From the NCBI GenBank assembly GCA_005883905.1, contig VAYD01000139.1, positions 1 through 6,809 of the forward strand: DNA of 6,809 nt. The letters are read 5' to 3'. The stretch is from Actinomycetota bacterium. Lineage in GTDB: Bacteria; Actinomycetota; Thermoleophilia; Solirubrobacterales; Solirubrobacteraceae. The translations under genes and the position numbers were made by a program. Each line of letters begins with the position of its first letter. Within the stretch, counting starts at the first letter, position 1. This document shows positions 1 through 5,985 of the stretch, one piece after another. The notes under the pieces were generated by a model that saw only the letters and a program-made list of their open reading frames with translations, was not told where the DNA came from and made no database searches.

Positions 1-46
1 TCCCGGTCGTCATCGGCGACGCGGAGCTCAGGCGTGGACACCCCTC
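1..46. other. Unassigned left edge
   Basis: These bases lie downstream of the stop codon of the minus-strand S53 peptidase. Several frames are open across them, but the stretch is too short to assign to a gene. I see no terminator hairpin followed by a T-tract after the peptidase stop. Confidence 0.5.
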
Positions 47-1837
47 TCAGTGTGCCAGCAGCGATGCGATCGCCGCCGCCATCGGCGAGCCGAGCCCGGA
101 GGCGAGATCGAACCCCGGTCCCGCCGTGCAACAGGCGACCCCCGGGAAGACGACGTTGTTGCCTTCCGCGATGTCGAGGAACGCGCCCGGCGCGTTGCTC
201 AGCGTGTACAGCAGCGGGGCGACGAACCCCGGTCGCGGGAGGCCCGTGTTGCGCGCCTGCTGATCCCACAGCGCGATCATCCCTGCGACGAGCGGCGTGG
301 CCGCGCTCGTCCCGCCGACGAACGTGATCGTCTGTCCGGACGAGCTCGGACAGCTCTGCACGCCCGGCGAGCACACGATCGCGTACCCCGGCGTCGCATC
401 CGCGAACGCCGCCACGTCGGGAACCATCCGGTAGGTCGACTGCGCGGGCGTCGCCGGCTGCCACCACGGCCTCTTGATGAACGTGCTCACCCCTCCCCCG
501 CCGCCGGCGGTCTCGGTGAACGGGAACGCGTACGCGGTGTCGTTCCAGACGCCGCTGGAGTCGATCGCGTTGGCCGGCGTGAGCGTGAGGTTCGTCCCGC
601 CGACCGCGAGCACCCACGGCGACGTGGCCGGCCATGACGCCGCCTGCTGCTTGTCGGCGCTCGTCAGCTGGCTCGCCGGGACGCCGTGCGCACACGCCGA
701 GGAGCCGCTGTCACCGGCCGCGACGACGGTGGTGATCCCCAGTGACGCCGAGGCGGCGAGCTGGCGCTCCACGAGCGTGCGCGACGCCGAGTAGGGCTTG
801 ACGGTGGGCTCGCAGACGCCGTAGGACACCGAGATCACGTCCGGCAGGTGCGCGCCGTTCTCGGTCGCCTGCAGCGGTTGCGCGAGCAGCTGCAGGAACC
901 CGAGGACGTCGCCGTCGTCCTCGGACTCGTTGATCGGGTGCACCCAGAGGTCGAACGCCGACAGATTCGGCGCGACCATCGAGACGGTCATCGCGTCGAG
1001 CGAGCTCTCGAGGATCGGCTGGATGCTCCCGGCGTTGTGGATCGACAGCCCGGTGCCCTGGAAGCCGAAGCAGTCGCGGTAGGTGTTGACGTCGCTCGCC
1101 GGCGTCGGCGCCTCCCCCACGATCGCCACATGCGAACCCTGACCGCGCAGGCCCGCGGCCTGCAGCGTGTCGATCCCGTACGCGGTGAGGATCTCGTTTG
1201 GGAACAGCCCCTGGTCCGACGTCACCGCCGACGGGAAGCTGCTGGTCGCGCAGCCCGGCGCGATCGTCCCGGTCCGGGTCGGCGTGCCGCCGTTGACGCC
1301 CGCCCGCGACGCGTGCTGCGTGACGTCCAGCCGGACGCCCGCGATCGTGTCGACGTTGCCGTTGATGCCCGACGGCGCCTTCGGCGTGCTGACCGGCAGT
1401 GCGACGGACTCGTTCGGCTGCCCCGTCGCGTAGAGGTCCCACTTGACGCCGAACATCTTCTGGGCGTTCTTGATGGTGATCGTCGCGAACGACCGCAGAT
1501 GCGTGACGTCGATCTTGGCCGTGACGCCGTACTTCTTGAACGCGTTGACCACGCCGTTGCGCCTGGACGAGGACGCGCCGTACTTGCTCTGTAGCGTCGA
1601 CAGCGACAGGTACTTGCCGTAGCTCGACGACGACGGGTCGCTGGCGGCCTTGACGGCGTTCGAGATCCCGGACTGGTCGGCGATGAGGCCGATCTGCAGC
1701 GACAGCTTCAGCCCGGTCGGCGCCGCGCCCTGGTTCTTCAGGCCCTTGTGCGAGATCGGGCCGTAGTTGATCGGAGTCGAGGCGGTCGCGGGAGCGGCCG
1801 CGACGAGCGTCACGAGCACGGCGAGTCCTAGGCGCAT
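47..1837 (-). CDS. Secreted S53 family (sedolisin/kumamolisin-like) serine-carboxyl peptidase precursor
   Basis: A 596-residue preproprotein. Residues 1-19 form a signal peptide with a hydrophobic core and a probable cleavage site after Ala-Thr-Ala. Residues of about 25-175 match a pro-kumamolisin activation domain, and the catalytic domain follows from about residue 210. The sedolisin catalytic set is visible: Glu277 and Asp281 in the E-x3-D motif (ESSLD), the oxyanion-hole Asp376 in AAGDSG, and the nucleophile Ser511 in GGTSAATP. The SVSYG motif near 336-340 also fits. The C-terminal calcium site is recognisable as Asp555-Ile556 plus the G-x-G-x-D run ending at Asp577, followed by ASGLGSP. 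Family members are self-activating endopeptidases, usually active at acid pH; the role here is inferred to be extracellular protein degradation. Length is normal and no active residue is missing. The ATG at 1835-1837 is chosen because it directly precedes the signal peptide; no Shine-Dalgarno sequence is evident. It is divergent from the membrane-protein operon. Confidence 0.95.
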   Translation of the reverse strand: MRLGLAVLVTLVAAAPATASTPINYGPISHKGLKNQGAAPTGLKLSLQIGLIADQSGISNAVKAASDPSSSSYGKYLSLSTLQSKYGASSSRRNGVVNAFKKYGVTAKIDVTHLRSFATITIKNAQKMFGVKWDLYATGQPNESVALPVSTPKAPSGINGNVDTIAGVRLDVTQHASRAGVNGGTPTRTGTIAPGCATSSFPSAVTSDQGLFPNEILTAYGIDTLQAAGLRGQGSHVAIVGEAPTPASDVNTYRDCFGFQGTGLSIHNAGSIQPILESSLDAMTVSMVAPNLSAFDLWVHPINESEDDGDVLGFLQLLAQPLQATENGAHLPDVISVSYGVCEPTVKPYSASRTLVERQLAASASLGITTVVAAGDSGSSACAHGVPASQLTSADKQQAASWPATSPWVLAVGGTNLTLTPANAIDSSGVWNDTAYAFPFTETAGGGGGVSTFIKRPWWQPATPAQSTYRMVPDVAAFADATPGYAIVCSPGVQSCPSSSGQTITFVGGTSAATPLVAGMIALWDQQARNTGLPRPGFVAPLLYTLSNAPGAFLDIAEGNNVVFPGVACCTAGPGFDLASGLGSPMAAAIASLLAH

Positions 1838-1847
1838 CGGCGCATCG
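1832..1847. repeat. 8-bp tandem duplication over the peptidase start codon
   Basis: The octamer GCGCATCG occurs twice back to back. On the minus strand this makes two ATG codons 8 nt apart. The inner one (1837) starts the S53 peptidase. The outer one (1845) opens a five-codon reading frame (M-R-R-C-A) that ends at TAG 1828-1830, overlapping the peptidase start. The repeat is plainly present; any effect on translation is speculative. Confidence 0.6.
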
Positions 1848-1867
1848 TGCGGGCGCCGAGGCGTCGG

Positions 1868-1892
1868 GTCATCACTCGCGACGGGTGATGAC
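1868..1892. promoter_or_regulatory. Perfect 8-bp inverted repeat, candidate operator between divergent genes
   Basis: The arms GTCATCAC (1868-1875) and GTGATGAC (1885-1892) are perfectly complementary and separated by 9 bases. Two further pairs (1877-1878 with 1882-1883) continue the symmetry, so 10 of 11 positions in each half match. The dyad lies about 31 bp upstream of both the S53 peptidase ATG and the membrane-protein ATG (1924), in the only sizeable gap between them. This is the usual place and shape for a dimeric repressor or activator site controlling one or both genes. A terminator role is unlikely because transcription diverges here and there is no T-tract. The cognate regulator is not in the window. 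Confidence 0.5.
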
Positions 1893-1923
1893 TGGCACCC
1901 GGCGCCCCGCGACGATCGCGCGC

Positions 1924-2652
1924 ATGCGCAGCTACGCTGAGGTTCCCGCGCGGGCGCACACCGTCCGCACCGGCGTCTGGTGGCGGCCGGACCGCATGGG
2001 CTGGTGGATGGGCGTGCTGTTCGGGATCGGGTCGTCCTGCTTCGCCGTCGCGGCGATCGCGTCGCAGTGGGCGTCGGCTCCGCGACCGGCGATCGGCGTC
2101 ACGTTCTTCGTTGGGTCGCTGTTCTTCACGACGGCGGCGGGCCTGCAGTTCCACGAGGCGATCAACGTCGAGCGCGGGCCAGAGCACCTCACGCGCGCCG
2201 CCTTTCACCGCTGGTGGTCGTGGGAGCCCAAGCGGATCGACTGGCTGGCGGCGGCGATCCAGTTCGTCGGGACACTGTTCTTCAACGTGAACACGTTCGC
2301 CGGGATGCAGGAGGGGCTCACCACGAGGCAGGAGCTGCTGCGCGTCTGGACACCCGACATCGTGGGGTCGATCTGCTTCCTCGTCGCGAGCGAGCTCGCC
2401 TATGCGGAGGTCTGCCACGCGTGGCTGTGCTTCAAGGACCGGACGCGGTCGTGGTGGATCGCCGCGCTGAACATGCTCGGCTCGATCGCGTTCGGCGTGT
2501 CCGCGGTCACCTCGCTGATCGTGCCCTCGACCGACGAGCCGGTGAGCGCGGCGATCGCCAACGCGGGGACGACCGTCGGCGCCCTGTGCTTCCTCGCCGG
2601 CGCGGCCCTCCTCCTGCCGGAGTCGGCCGAACGTGAGAGAGTGGCGGCATGA
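1924..2652 (+). CDS. Six-helix integral membrane protein with three tandem helical hairpins (possibly YrhK-like)
   Basis: A 242-residue hydrophobic protein with about six transmembrane segments: near 27-48, 54-77, 106-126, 143-165, 177-199 and 208-231. It looks internally repeated. Odd helices follow a Trp-rich entry (GWWMGVLFGIGSSCF, IDWLAAAIQFVGTLFF, SWWIAALNMLGSIAF). Even helices carry GVTFFVGSLFF, DIVGSICFLVAS and TTVGALCFLAGA. A G-S/T-x-x-F pattern recurs in most of them. From memory this resembles actinobacterial proteins with YrhK-like domains, but I am not certain, and no function can be given. An in-frame GTG at 1885 would extend it by 13 residues, but that codon lies inside the inverted repeat; ATG 1924 leaves the repeat upstream and is preferred, although no Shine-Dalgarno is seen. 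The 3' end overlaps the lipoprotein gene by four bases (ATGA), implying translational coupling. Confidence 0.85.
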   Translation: MRSYAEVPARAHTVRTGVWWRPDRMGWWMGVLFGIGSSCFAVAAIASQWASAPRPAIGVTFFVGSLFFTTAAGLQFHEAINVERGPEHLTRAAFHRWWSWEPKRIDWLAAAIQFVGTLFFNVNTFAGMQEGLTTRQELLRVWTPDIVGSICFLVASELAYAEVCHAWLCFKDRTRSWWIAALNMLGSIAFGVSAVTSLIVPSTDEPVSAAIANAGTTVGALCFLAGAALLLPESAERERVAA

Positions 2653-3080
2653 GGCCCGTCGCCGTCCTCGTCGCCGTTTTCCTGGCGCTTGCCGTGGTTG
2701 CATGCGGCGGCGGTGGCGGCAAGTCCAAGCAGGACAAGGCCCAGGCTCAGGTCTGCAGCGCGCGCGACGACATCGCCAAGCAGGTCGACACGCTCAAGGG
2801 ACTCACCTTGTCGACCGCGACGGTCAACCAGGTGCAGACCAGCCTCAAGGCGATCGACGACGACCTCAAGCAGATCAAGGACTCGTCGGGCGATCTGAGC
2901 TCGGGCCGCAAGAGCGAGCTCCAGCAGGCCAACCAGGAGTTCGTCAGCAAGGTCAACGAGATCGCGTCGTCGCTGGTGAAGAGCACGTCGCTCAGCCAGG
3001 CGCGATCGCAGGCCAAGGCGGCGCTGCAGCAGCTTGCGACCGCCTACCAGCAGACGTTCGCGAAGTTCAGCTGCGGCTAG
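2649..3080 (+). CDS. Small helical lipoprotein
   Basis: A 143-residue protein with a lipoprotein signal: basic Arg2, a hydrophobic run from 4 to 17, and a lipobox V-V-A-C with the acylated cysteine at position 19. A five-glycine linker and a charged stretch follow. Residues of about 30-140 are rich in Gln, Lys, Asp, Ala and Ser in helix-forming spacing, suggesting an antiparallel helical bundle or coiled coil. Cys36 and Cys142 sit at the two ends of this region and could form a disulfide joining first and last helices. It should be anchored on the outer face of the membrane. Start choice is firm: ATG 2649 overlaps the upstream stop (ATGA) and has a GAGAGA Shine-Dalgarno at 2635-2640. Co-translation suggests it works with the membrane protein. 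I do not recognise a named family. Confidence 0.9.
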   Translation: MRPVAVLVAVFLALAVVACGGGGGKSKQDKAQAQVCSARDDIAKQVDTLKGLTLSTATVNQVQTSLKAIDDDLKQIKDSSGDLSSGRKSELQQANQEFVSKVNEIASSLVKSTSLSQARSQAKAALQQLATAYQQTFAKFSCG

Positions 3081-3091
3081 ATCATCTGGCC
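3075..3091. terminator. Short hairpin spanning both convergent stop codons
   Basis: Bases 3075-3080 (GGCTAG) can pair with 3086-3091 (CTGGCC), with one G-T wobble, around a five-base loop. The TAG of the lipoprotein and the stop of the BrkB-like gene (3082-3084) both fall inside the structure. It sits where a bidirectional terminator would be expected, but the stem is short and neither side has a good T-tract, so this is a weak call. Confidence 0.25.
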
Positions 3092-3966
3092 TTGCGTTCG
3101 CGGCGCCGGGCGCGGCGCTCCTCGAACTGCTCGCGCGCGACGTTCCAGCGCGATCGCGCCTCGGCGATCACCTCGTCCCACTCGCGTCTGATCTCGTCCT
3201 CGGGCGGCTGCTCGCCACGGCGGATCTTCGCCAGCTCGTCGTGGACCTCCCGCCCCGCCGCGGCGGACCCGACGATCACCACCATCACGCAGAACAGCGT
3301 CGAGATCATCGCGAAGACGGCGCCGATCACGCCGTAGCGCGTGGCGTACGTGTCGAACAGGTGCGGCACGTAGACCGTGGCGCCGATCGCGTAGCAGCCG
3401 CTCAGGATGGCCGCGACGACGCCGAACGCGACGAGGTCGCGTCTGGCGATCCGCTTCGCGCTCAGGACCCAACCGCTCCAGACGAAGAACGCGGCCGACA
3501 GCGGCATCGTCAGGAGGTTCGAGCTCAGCTCGAGCTTGCTGCGGCCGAACAGCGCGTGCAGGACGCTCGTCAGGGACACGTAGAGCCCGAGCCCTGCGAT
3601 CCACAACAGCCCGTTCACGGTGTTGCGAACGCTCAGCGGCTTGAGCTCCCAGGTCTGCTCGAACAGGCGCTGCATGCCGCGCGTGAAGCTGAGCACCGCG
3701 ATCAGCAGGAAGAACACCCCGACGATGCCAAGGCTTGTGGTCGTTCCCGACGGCGGCGCGAAGATGTCGCGCACCGCCTCCGCGCCGCCGCCGGTGAGGC
3801 CGTAGCGGTCGATGATCCGCTGCGCGGTGTCCGCGCCGCCGAGCGCTTGGCGCACGATGCTTCCGATGATCGCCAGCGGGATCAGCGCGGTGAGCGCGCT
3901 CGACGCGAGCGCGATCGCGCGGTCGAACCCGGCGACCTTCTGGAAGCGGTTGATCACGCGCAGCAC
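3082..3966 (-). CDS. YihY/virulence factor BrkB family membrane protein
   Basis: A 294-residue polytopic membrane protein. About six transmembrane helices lie near residues 19-41, 75-95, 117-138, 150-170, 178-198 and 212-236. Family hallmarks are the early ALASSALTALIPLAIIG helix (matching the usual 'Alayy-l-sliPll' pattern) and the late YATRYGVIGAVFAMI segment. The last 60 residues are a highly charged cytoplasmic tail ending in RARRRERKAR. Family members are annotated as envelope-integrity or BrkB-like proteins; their molecular activity is not settled, so no substrate is proposed. The first start in this frame is GTG 3964-3966, which begins in the middle of coding-like sequence: the frame stays open upstream and reads plausibly as FWLRPAF just before it. 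The true N-terminus probably lies further up, out of frame (see the 3967-4031 entry). It is divergent from the DUF1326 gene and one base from the lipoprotein stop. Confidence 0.9.
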   Translation of the reverse strand: MLRVINRFQKVAGFDRAIALASSALTALIPLAIIGSIVRQALGGADTAQRIIDRYGLTGGGAEAVRDIFAPPSGTTTSLGIVGVFFLLIAVLSFTRGMQRLFEQTWELKPLSVRNTVNGLLWIAGLGLYVSLTSVLHALFGRSKLELSSNLLTMPLSAAFFVWSGWVLSAKRIARRDLVAFGVVAAILSGCYAIGATVYVPHLFDTYATRYGVIGAVFAMISTLFCVMVVIVGSAAAGREVHDELAKIRRGEQPPEDEIRREWDEVIAEARSRWNVAREQFEERRARRRERKAR

Positions 3967-4031
3967 GAAGGCAGGGCGCAGCCAGAACGTCGCGAGGCGA
4001 ACGAGGTCCTGGCGGGCGACGTGCGGGGCAT
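3967..4031 (-). other. Probable N-terminal extension of the BrkB-like gene, separated by an apparent -1 base
   Basis: Upstream of the GTG at 3966 the same frame continues without a stop and encodes APHVARQDLVRLATFWLRPAF, which is amphipathic and joins smoothly to VLRVINRFQ. That frame contains no ATG, GTG or TTG. The nearest ATG (minus strand, 4029-4031) is one frame off and is followed directly by four C's (plus-strand G run 4025-4028). Adding one C would read M-P-P-H-V-A-R and fuse into the BrkB frame, giving about 316 residues. I infer either a homopolymer base-call error, a real mutation, or slippage on the C run. Confidence 0.5.
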
Positions 4032-4115
4032 GAAGCCTGATCGCGCGATTTTCGGCCCCTCCGCGGCGCCGGACATCATCCGCAGGGGGTGAAGTTGTGA
4101 GAGGCTCGCCTCGAC
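4032..4115. promoter_or_regulatory. Divergent intergenic region between BrkB-like and DUF1326 genes
   Basis: This gap of about 84 bp (about 150 bp if the BrkB-like gene starts at 3966) must hold the promoters of both divergent genes. No convincing -35/-10 pair is visible on either strand. It contains the 10-bp palindrome ATCGCGCGAT at 4040-4049. A GAGAGG sequence at 4099-4104 may serve as a distant Shine-Dalgarno for the DUF1326 GTG start. Confidence 0.35.
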
Positions 4116-4736
4116 GTGGACGAGTTCCTGCCGTGGTCCATCGCCGGGAGCTACCTCGAGGCGTGCAACTGCGAGGCGATCTGCCCGTGCCGGCGCGTGG
4201 GCGGGATCCACGGAGGGCGCTCGACGTTCGGCGTGTGCGTCGGCGCGCTGTCCTGGGTCGTGCGGGAGGGCCGCGCGGGCGACGTCGACCTGGCCGGCCT
4301 GGCCGCGGTGCTGGTGTTTCGCTACGACGACGACGAGGACGGGTCGCCGTGGCTGTTCCGGCTGTACGTCGACGATCGCGGCGACGACCGCCAGCGCGAG
4401 GCGCTCGCGGCGATCCTGACCGGGAAGCTCGGCGGGACGCCGCAGGAGCAGTGCCCGTGGGTCTGGAAGCCGGCGGACTTCCTCGGATGGGGGCCCGCGC
4501 CGATCGAGATCGACCACACCCCGGCGCGCGGCTGGTTTCGCGTGCGCGACGACGTGACCGTCCGCGTGCGCGACGCCGTCGCCGACCAGGATCCTGTGAC
4601 CTGCGTGATCCCGGGCCACCATCGCGCGGGGACCGAGGTCGTCTGCGAGGAGATGCGCGTCCAGGACGGGCCGCTGTGCTTCGAGATGAAGGCGCGCTGC
4701 GGCTACGAGTCGACGTTCGACTACACGTCCGTCTGA
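4116..4736 (+). CDS. DUF1326 domain-containing, cysteine-rich protein
   Basis: A 206-residue soluble protein with no signal peptide or membrane segment. The N-terminus carries the DUF1326 signature W-x-I-x-G-x-Y followed by the cysteine cluster C-N-C-x3-C-P-C (Cys17, 19, 23, 25), then Cys41. Further cysteines occur at 113, 163, 177, 188 and 195, ten in all. This suggests metal binding or redox chemistry, but the biochemical role of the family is unknown. Related loci often pair this domain with a DUF2182 membrane protein; none is present here. An acidic stretch (RYDDDEDG) lies near residues 69-76. The start is GTG 4116, the first start codon after an in-frame TGA at 4098-4100, so the N-terminus is well constrained. 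The 3' end overlaps the convergent decarboxylase gene by 16 bp. Confidence 0.88.
   Translation: MDEFLPWSIAGSYLEACNCEAICPCRRVGGIHGGRSTFGVCVGALSWVVREGRAGDVDLAGLAAVLVFRYDDDEDGSPWLFRLYVDDRGDDRQREALAAILTGKLGGTPQEQCPWVWKPADFLGWGPAPIEIDHTPARGWFRVRDDVTVRVRDAVADQDPVTCVIPGHHRAGTEVVCEEMRVQDGPLCFEMKARCGYESTFDYTSV
4708..4722. terminator. Perfect 6-bp hairpin at the convergent gene overlap
   Basis: AGTCGA (4708-4713) and TCGACT (4717-4722) are perfect inverted repeats with a three-base loop. They touch the stop codon of the decarboxylase (4721-4723) and lie just upstream of the DUF1326 stop (4734-4736). The position suits a terminator, but it is within coding sequence and lacks a T-tract, so it may be a chance palindrome around a SalI-type site. 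Confidence 0.2.
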
Positions 4737-5962
4737 GCGAGCTCGCGCACGACGGCGAGGGTGCGCTCGATGTCGGCGCGCGTGGTGCGGAAGTTCGTGA
4801 TGCAAGCCCTCAGCGCGAAGCGGCCGTCGAGGGTGAGGTTCGAGAGGTAGACGCGGCCGTCTCGCTGCAGCGCGGTCAGGACGCGCTCGTTGTGGGCGTT
4901 GAGCTCGGCGTTCGTCGCGCCCGGCACCAGGTGGCGGAAGCAGCAGATGCTCAGGTGCGGGCCTGAGAGGAGCTCGAAGTCGTCGCTCTTGTGCACCAGG
5001 TCCGCGAGCTCCGCGGCCAGGGCGATGTCCTGCGCGATCGCGGCCCCGATGCGGCGCGCGCCGTAGTAGCGCAGCATCATCCAGAGCTTGAGCGAGCGGA
5101 ACCGGCGGCTCAGCTCGATGCCGTGGCCCCACCACGCGAACGCCTCGCGCTCGTCTTCGGCCATCACGCGCACATAGTCGCCGGCGCCCGAGCCGAACGC
5201 GCGGGCGGCGGCCGCGGGGTCGCGCAGCAGCAGCGCGCCGCAGTCGATCGGCGCGGCGAGCCACTTGTGCGCGTCGAGCGCGAGGCTGTCCGCCCGCTCG
5301 ATGCCGGCGAACCGGCAGGCGCTTGCGGGGTCGGCTGCCGCGAGCGCCCCGTAGGCGCCGTCGACGTGGAGGTGGAGCTCCTGCTCGGCGGCGATCCGCG
5401 CGATCTCGTCGAGCGGGTCGATCACGCCGGTCCCGGTCGTGCCGGCGCTCGCCACGACGCAGAACGGCTCGAGCCCGACGGCGCGGTCCGCGGCGAGCGC
5501 GGCCCGCAGGCCGTCGGGGTCCATCCGGCGATCGGCGTCGGCGGCCACGGTGCGCGCGGTGACGCCGACGATGCCCGCGGCCTTCGCGCTCGAGAAGTGC
5601 GCTTCGGACGTGAGGTAGACGGTGCGCCTGCGGCGGTCGGCGTCCGCCGGCGCCTTGGCATGGAGCGCCACGAGCAGCGCTGTGAGGTTCGCATGCGAGC
5701 CGCCGCTGACGAGCACGCCCGCGGCGTCGGGCGCGAAACCGGTCAGCTCGCCGAGCCAGCGCAGCACCAGGCGCTCGATCTCGGTCGCCGCCGGCGAGGA
5801 CCGCCACGCGGTGACGTTCTGGTTCGCCGCCGACGCGAGCAGGTCGGCCGCGATGCCGACCGGCGACGCGGGCGACAGGACATAGCCGAAGAACGCGGGC
5901 GACGTACGCCTGCTGCGCTCCAGCAGCGCGGAGCAGTCGTCGAGGAGCTCGCTCGCCGGCAT
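4721..5962 (-). CDS. Pyridoxal 5'-phosphate-dependent group II decarboxylase (aromatic-L-amino-acid decarboxylase family)
   Basis: The uninterrupted frame gives 413 residues. Fold-type I decarboxylase motifs occur in order: SPAFFGYVLSPASPVGI (substrate-side N-terminal motif, about 21-37), SGGSHANL (86-93, cofactor phosphate region), His122 in SEAHFS (ring stacking on the cofactor), SAGTTGTG (172-179), Asp201 in HVDGAYGA (pairs with the pyridine nitrogen) and the Schiff-base lysine Lys233 in DAHKW. The C-terminal domain includes RFRSLKLWMMLRYYG. The expected reaction is loss of CO2 from an L-amino acid to give an amine; the substrate (aromatic or otherwise) cannot be read from the motifs alone. 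At 413 residues it is short for the family (usually about 450-480). The missing N-terminus is encoded just upstream in another frame (5986-6102). The active-site core is intact. It overlaps DUF1326 tail to tail by 16 bp. Confidence 0.9.
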   Translation of the reverse strand: MPASELLDDCSALLERSRRTSPAFFGYVLSPASPVGIAADLLASAANQNVTAWRSSPAATEIERLVLRWLGELTGFAPDAAGVLVSGGSHANLTALLVALHAKAPADADRRRRTVYLTSEAHFSSAKAAGIVGVTARTVAADADRRMDPDGLRAALAADRAVGLEPFCVVASAGTTGTGVIDPLDEIARIAAEQELHLHVDGAYGALAAADPASACRFAGIERADSLALDAHKWLAAPIDCGALLLRDPAAAARAFGSGAGDYVRVMAEDEREAFAWWGHGIELSRRFRSLKLWMMLRYYGARRIGAAIAQDIALAAELADLVHKSDDFELLSGPHLSICCFRHLVPGATNAELNAHNERVLTALQRDGRVYLSNLTLDGRFALRACITNFRTTRADIERTLAVVRELAQTDV

Positions 5963-5985
5963 GCCCTCGCGCGGCAGCTCCGTGA

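Noticed and set aside
67..74. Repeated GCGATCGC/CGATCG octamers through the window, HIP1-like
   Set aside because: They occur mostly within codons for Ala-Ile-Ala and Asp-Arg and fit the codon bias of a GC-rich genome; no regular spacing or special placement is seen.
1885..1923. GTG 1885 as start of the membrane protein
   Set aside because: It lies inside the inverted repeat, the extra 13 residues look non-homologous, and ATG 1924 is available in frame.
1828..2703. Minus-strand 291-codon frame opposite the membrane protein and lipoprotein start
   Set aside because: The translation is dominated by Arg, Gly and Ala without family resemblance, while the plus-strand frame encodes clear transmembrane helices.
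4040..4049. Palindrome ATCGCGCGAT in a divergent intergenic region
   Set aside because: It is a perfect 10-mer, but such GC-alternating palindromes are common in this composition, so it is not listed as an operator.
3034..4092. Plus-strand 352-codon frame opposite the BrkB-like gene
   Set aside because: Arg/Asp/Glu/Ala-rich shadow; the minus-strand frame shows family motifs and transmembrane segments.
4097..4966. GTG 4097 frame, preceded by the purine-rich AGGGGGTGA
   Set aside because: The spacing looks good for a ribosome site, but the frame is a compositional shadow of the DUF1326 gene and reads across the next gene antisense.
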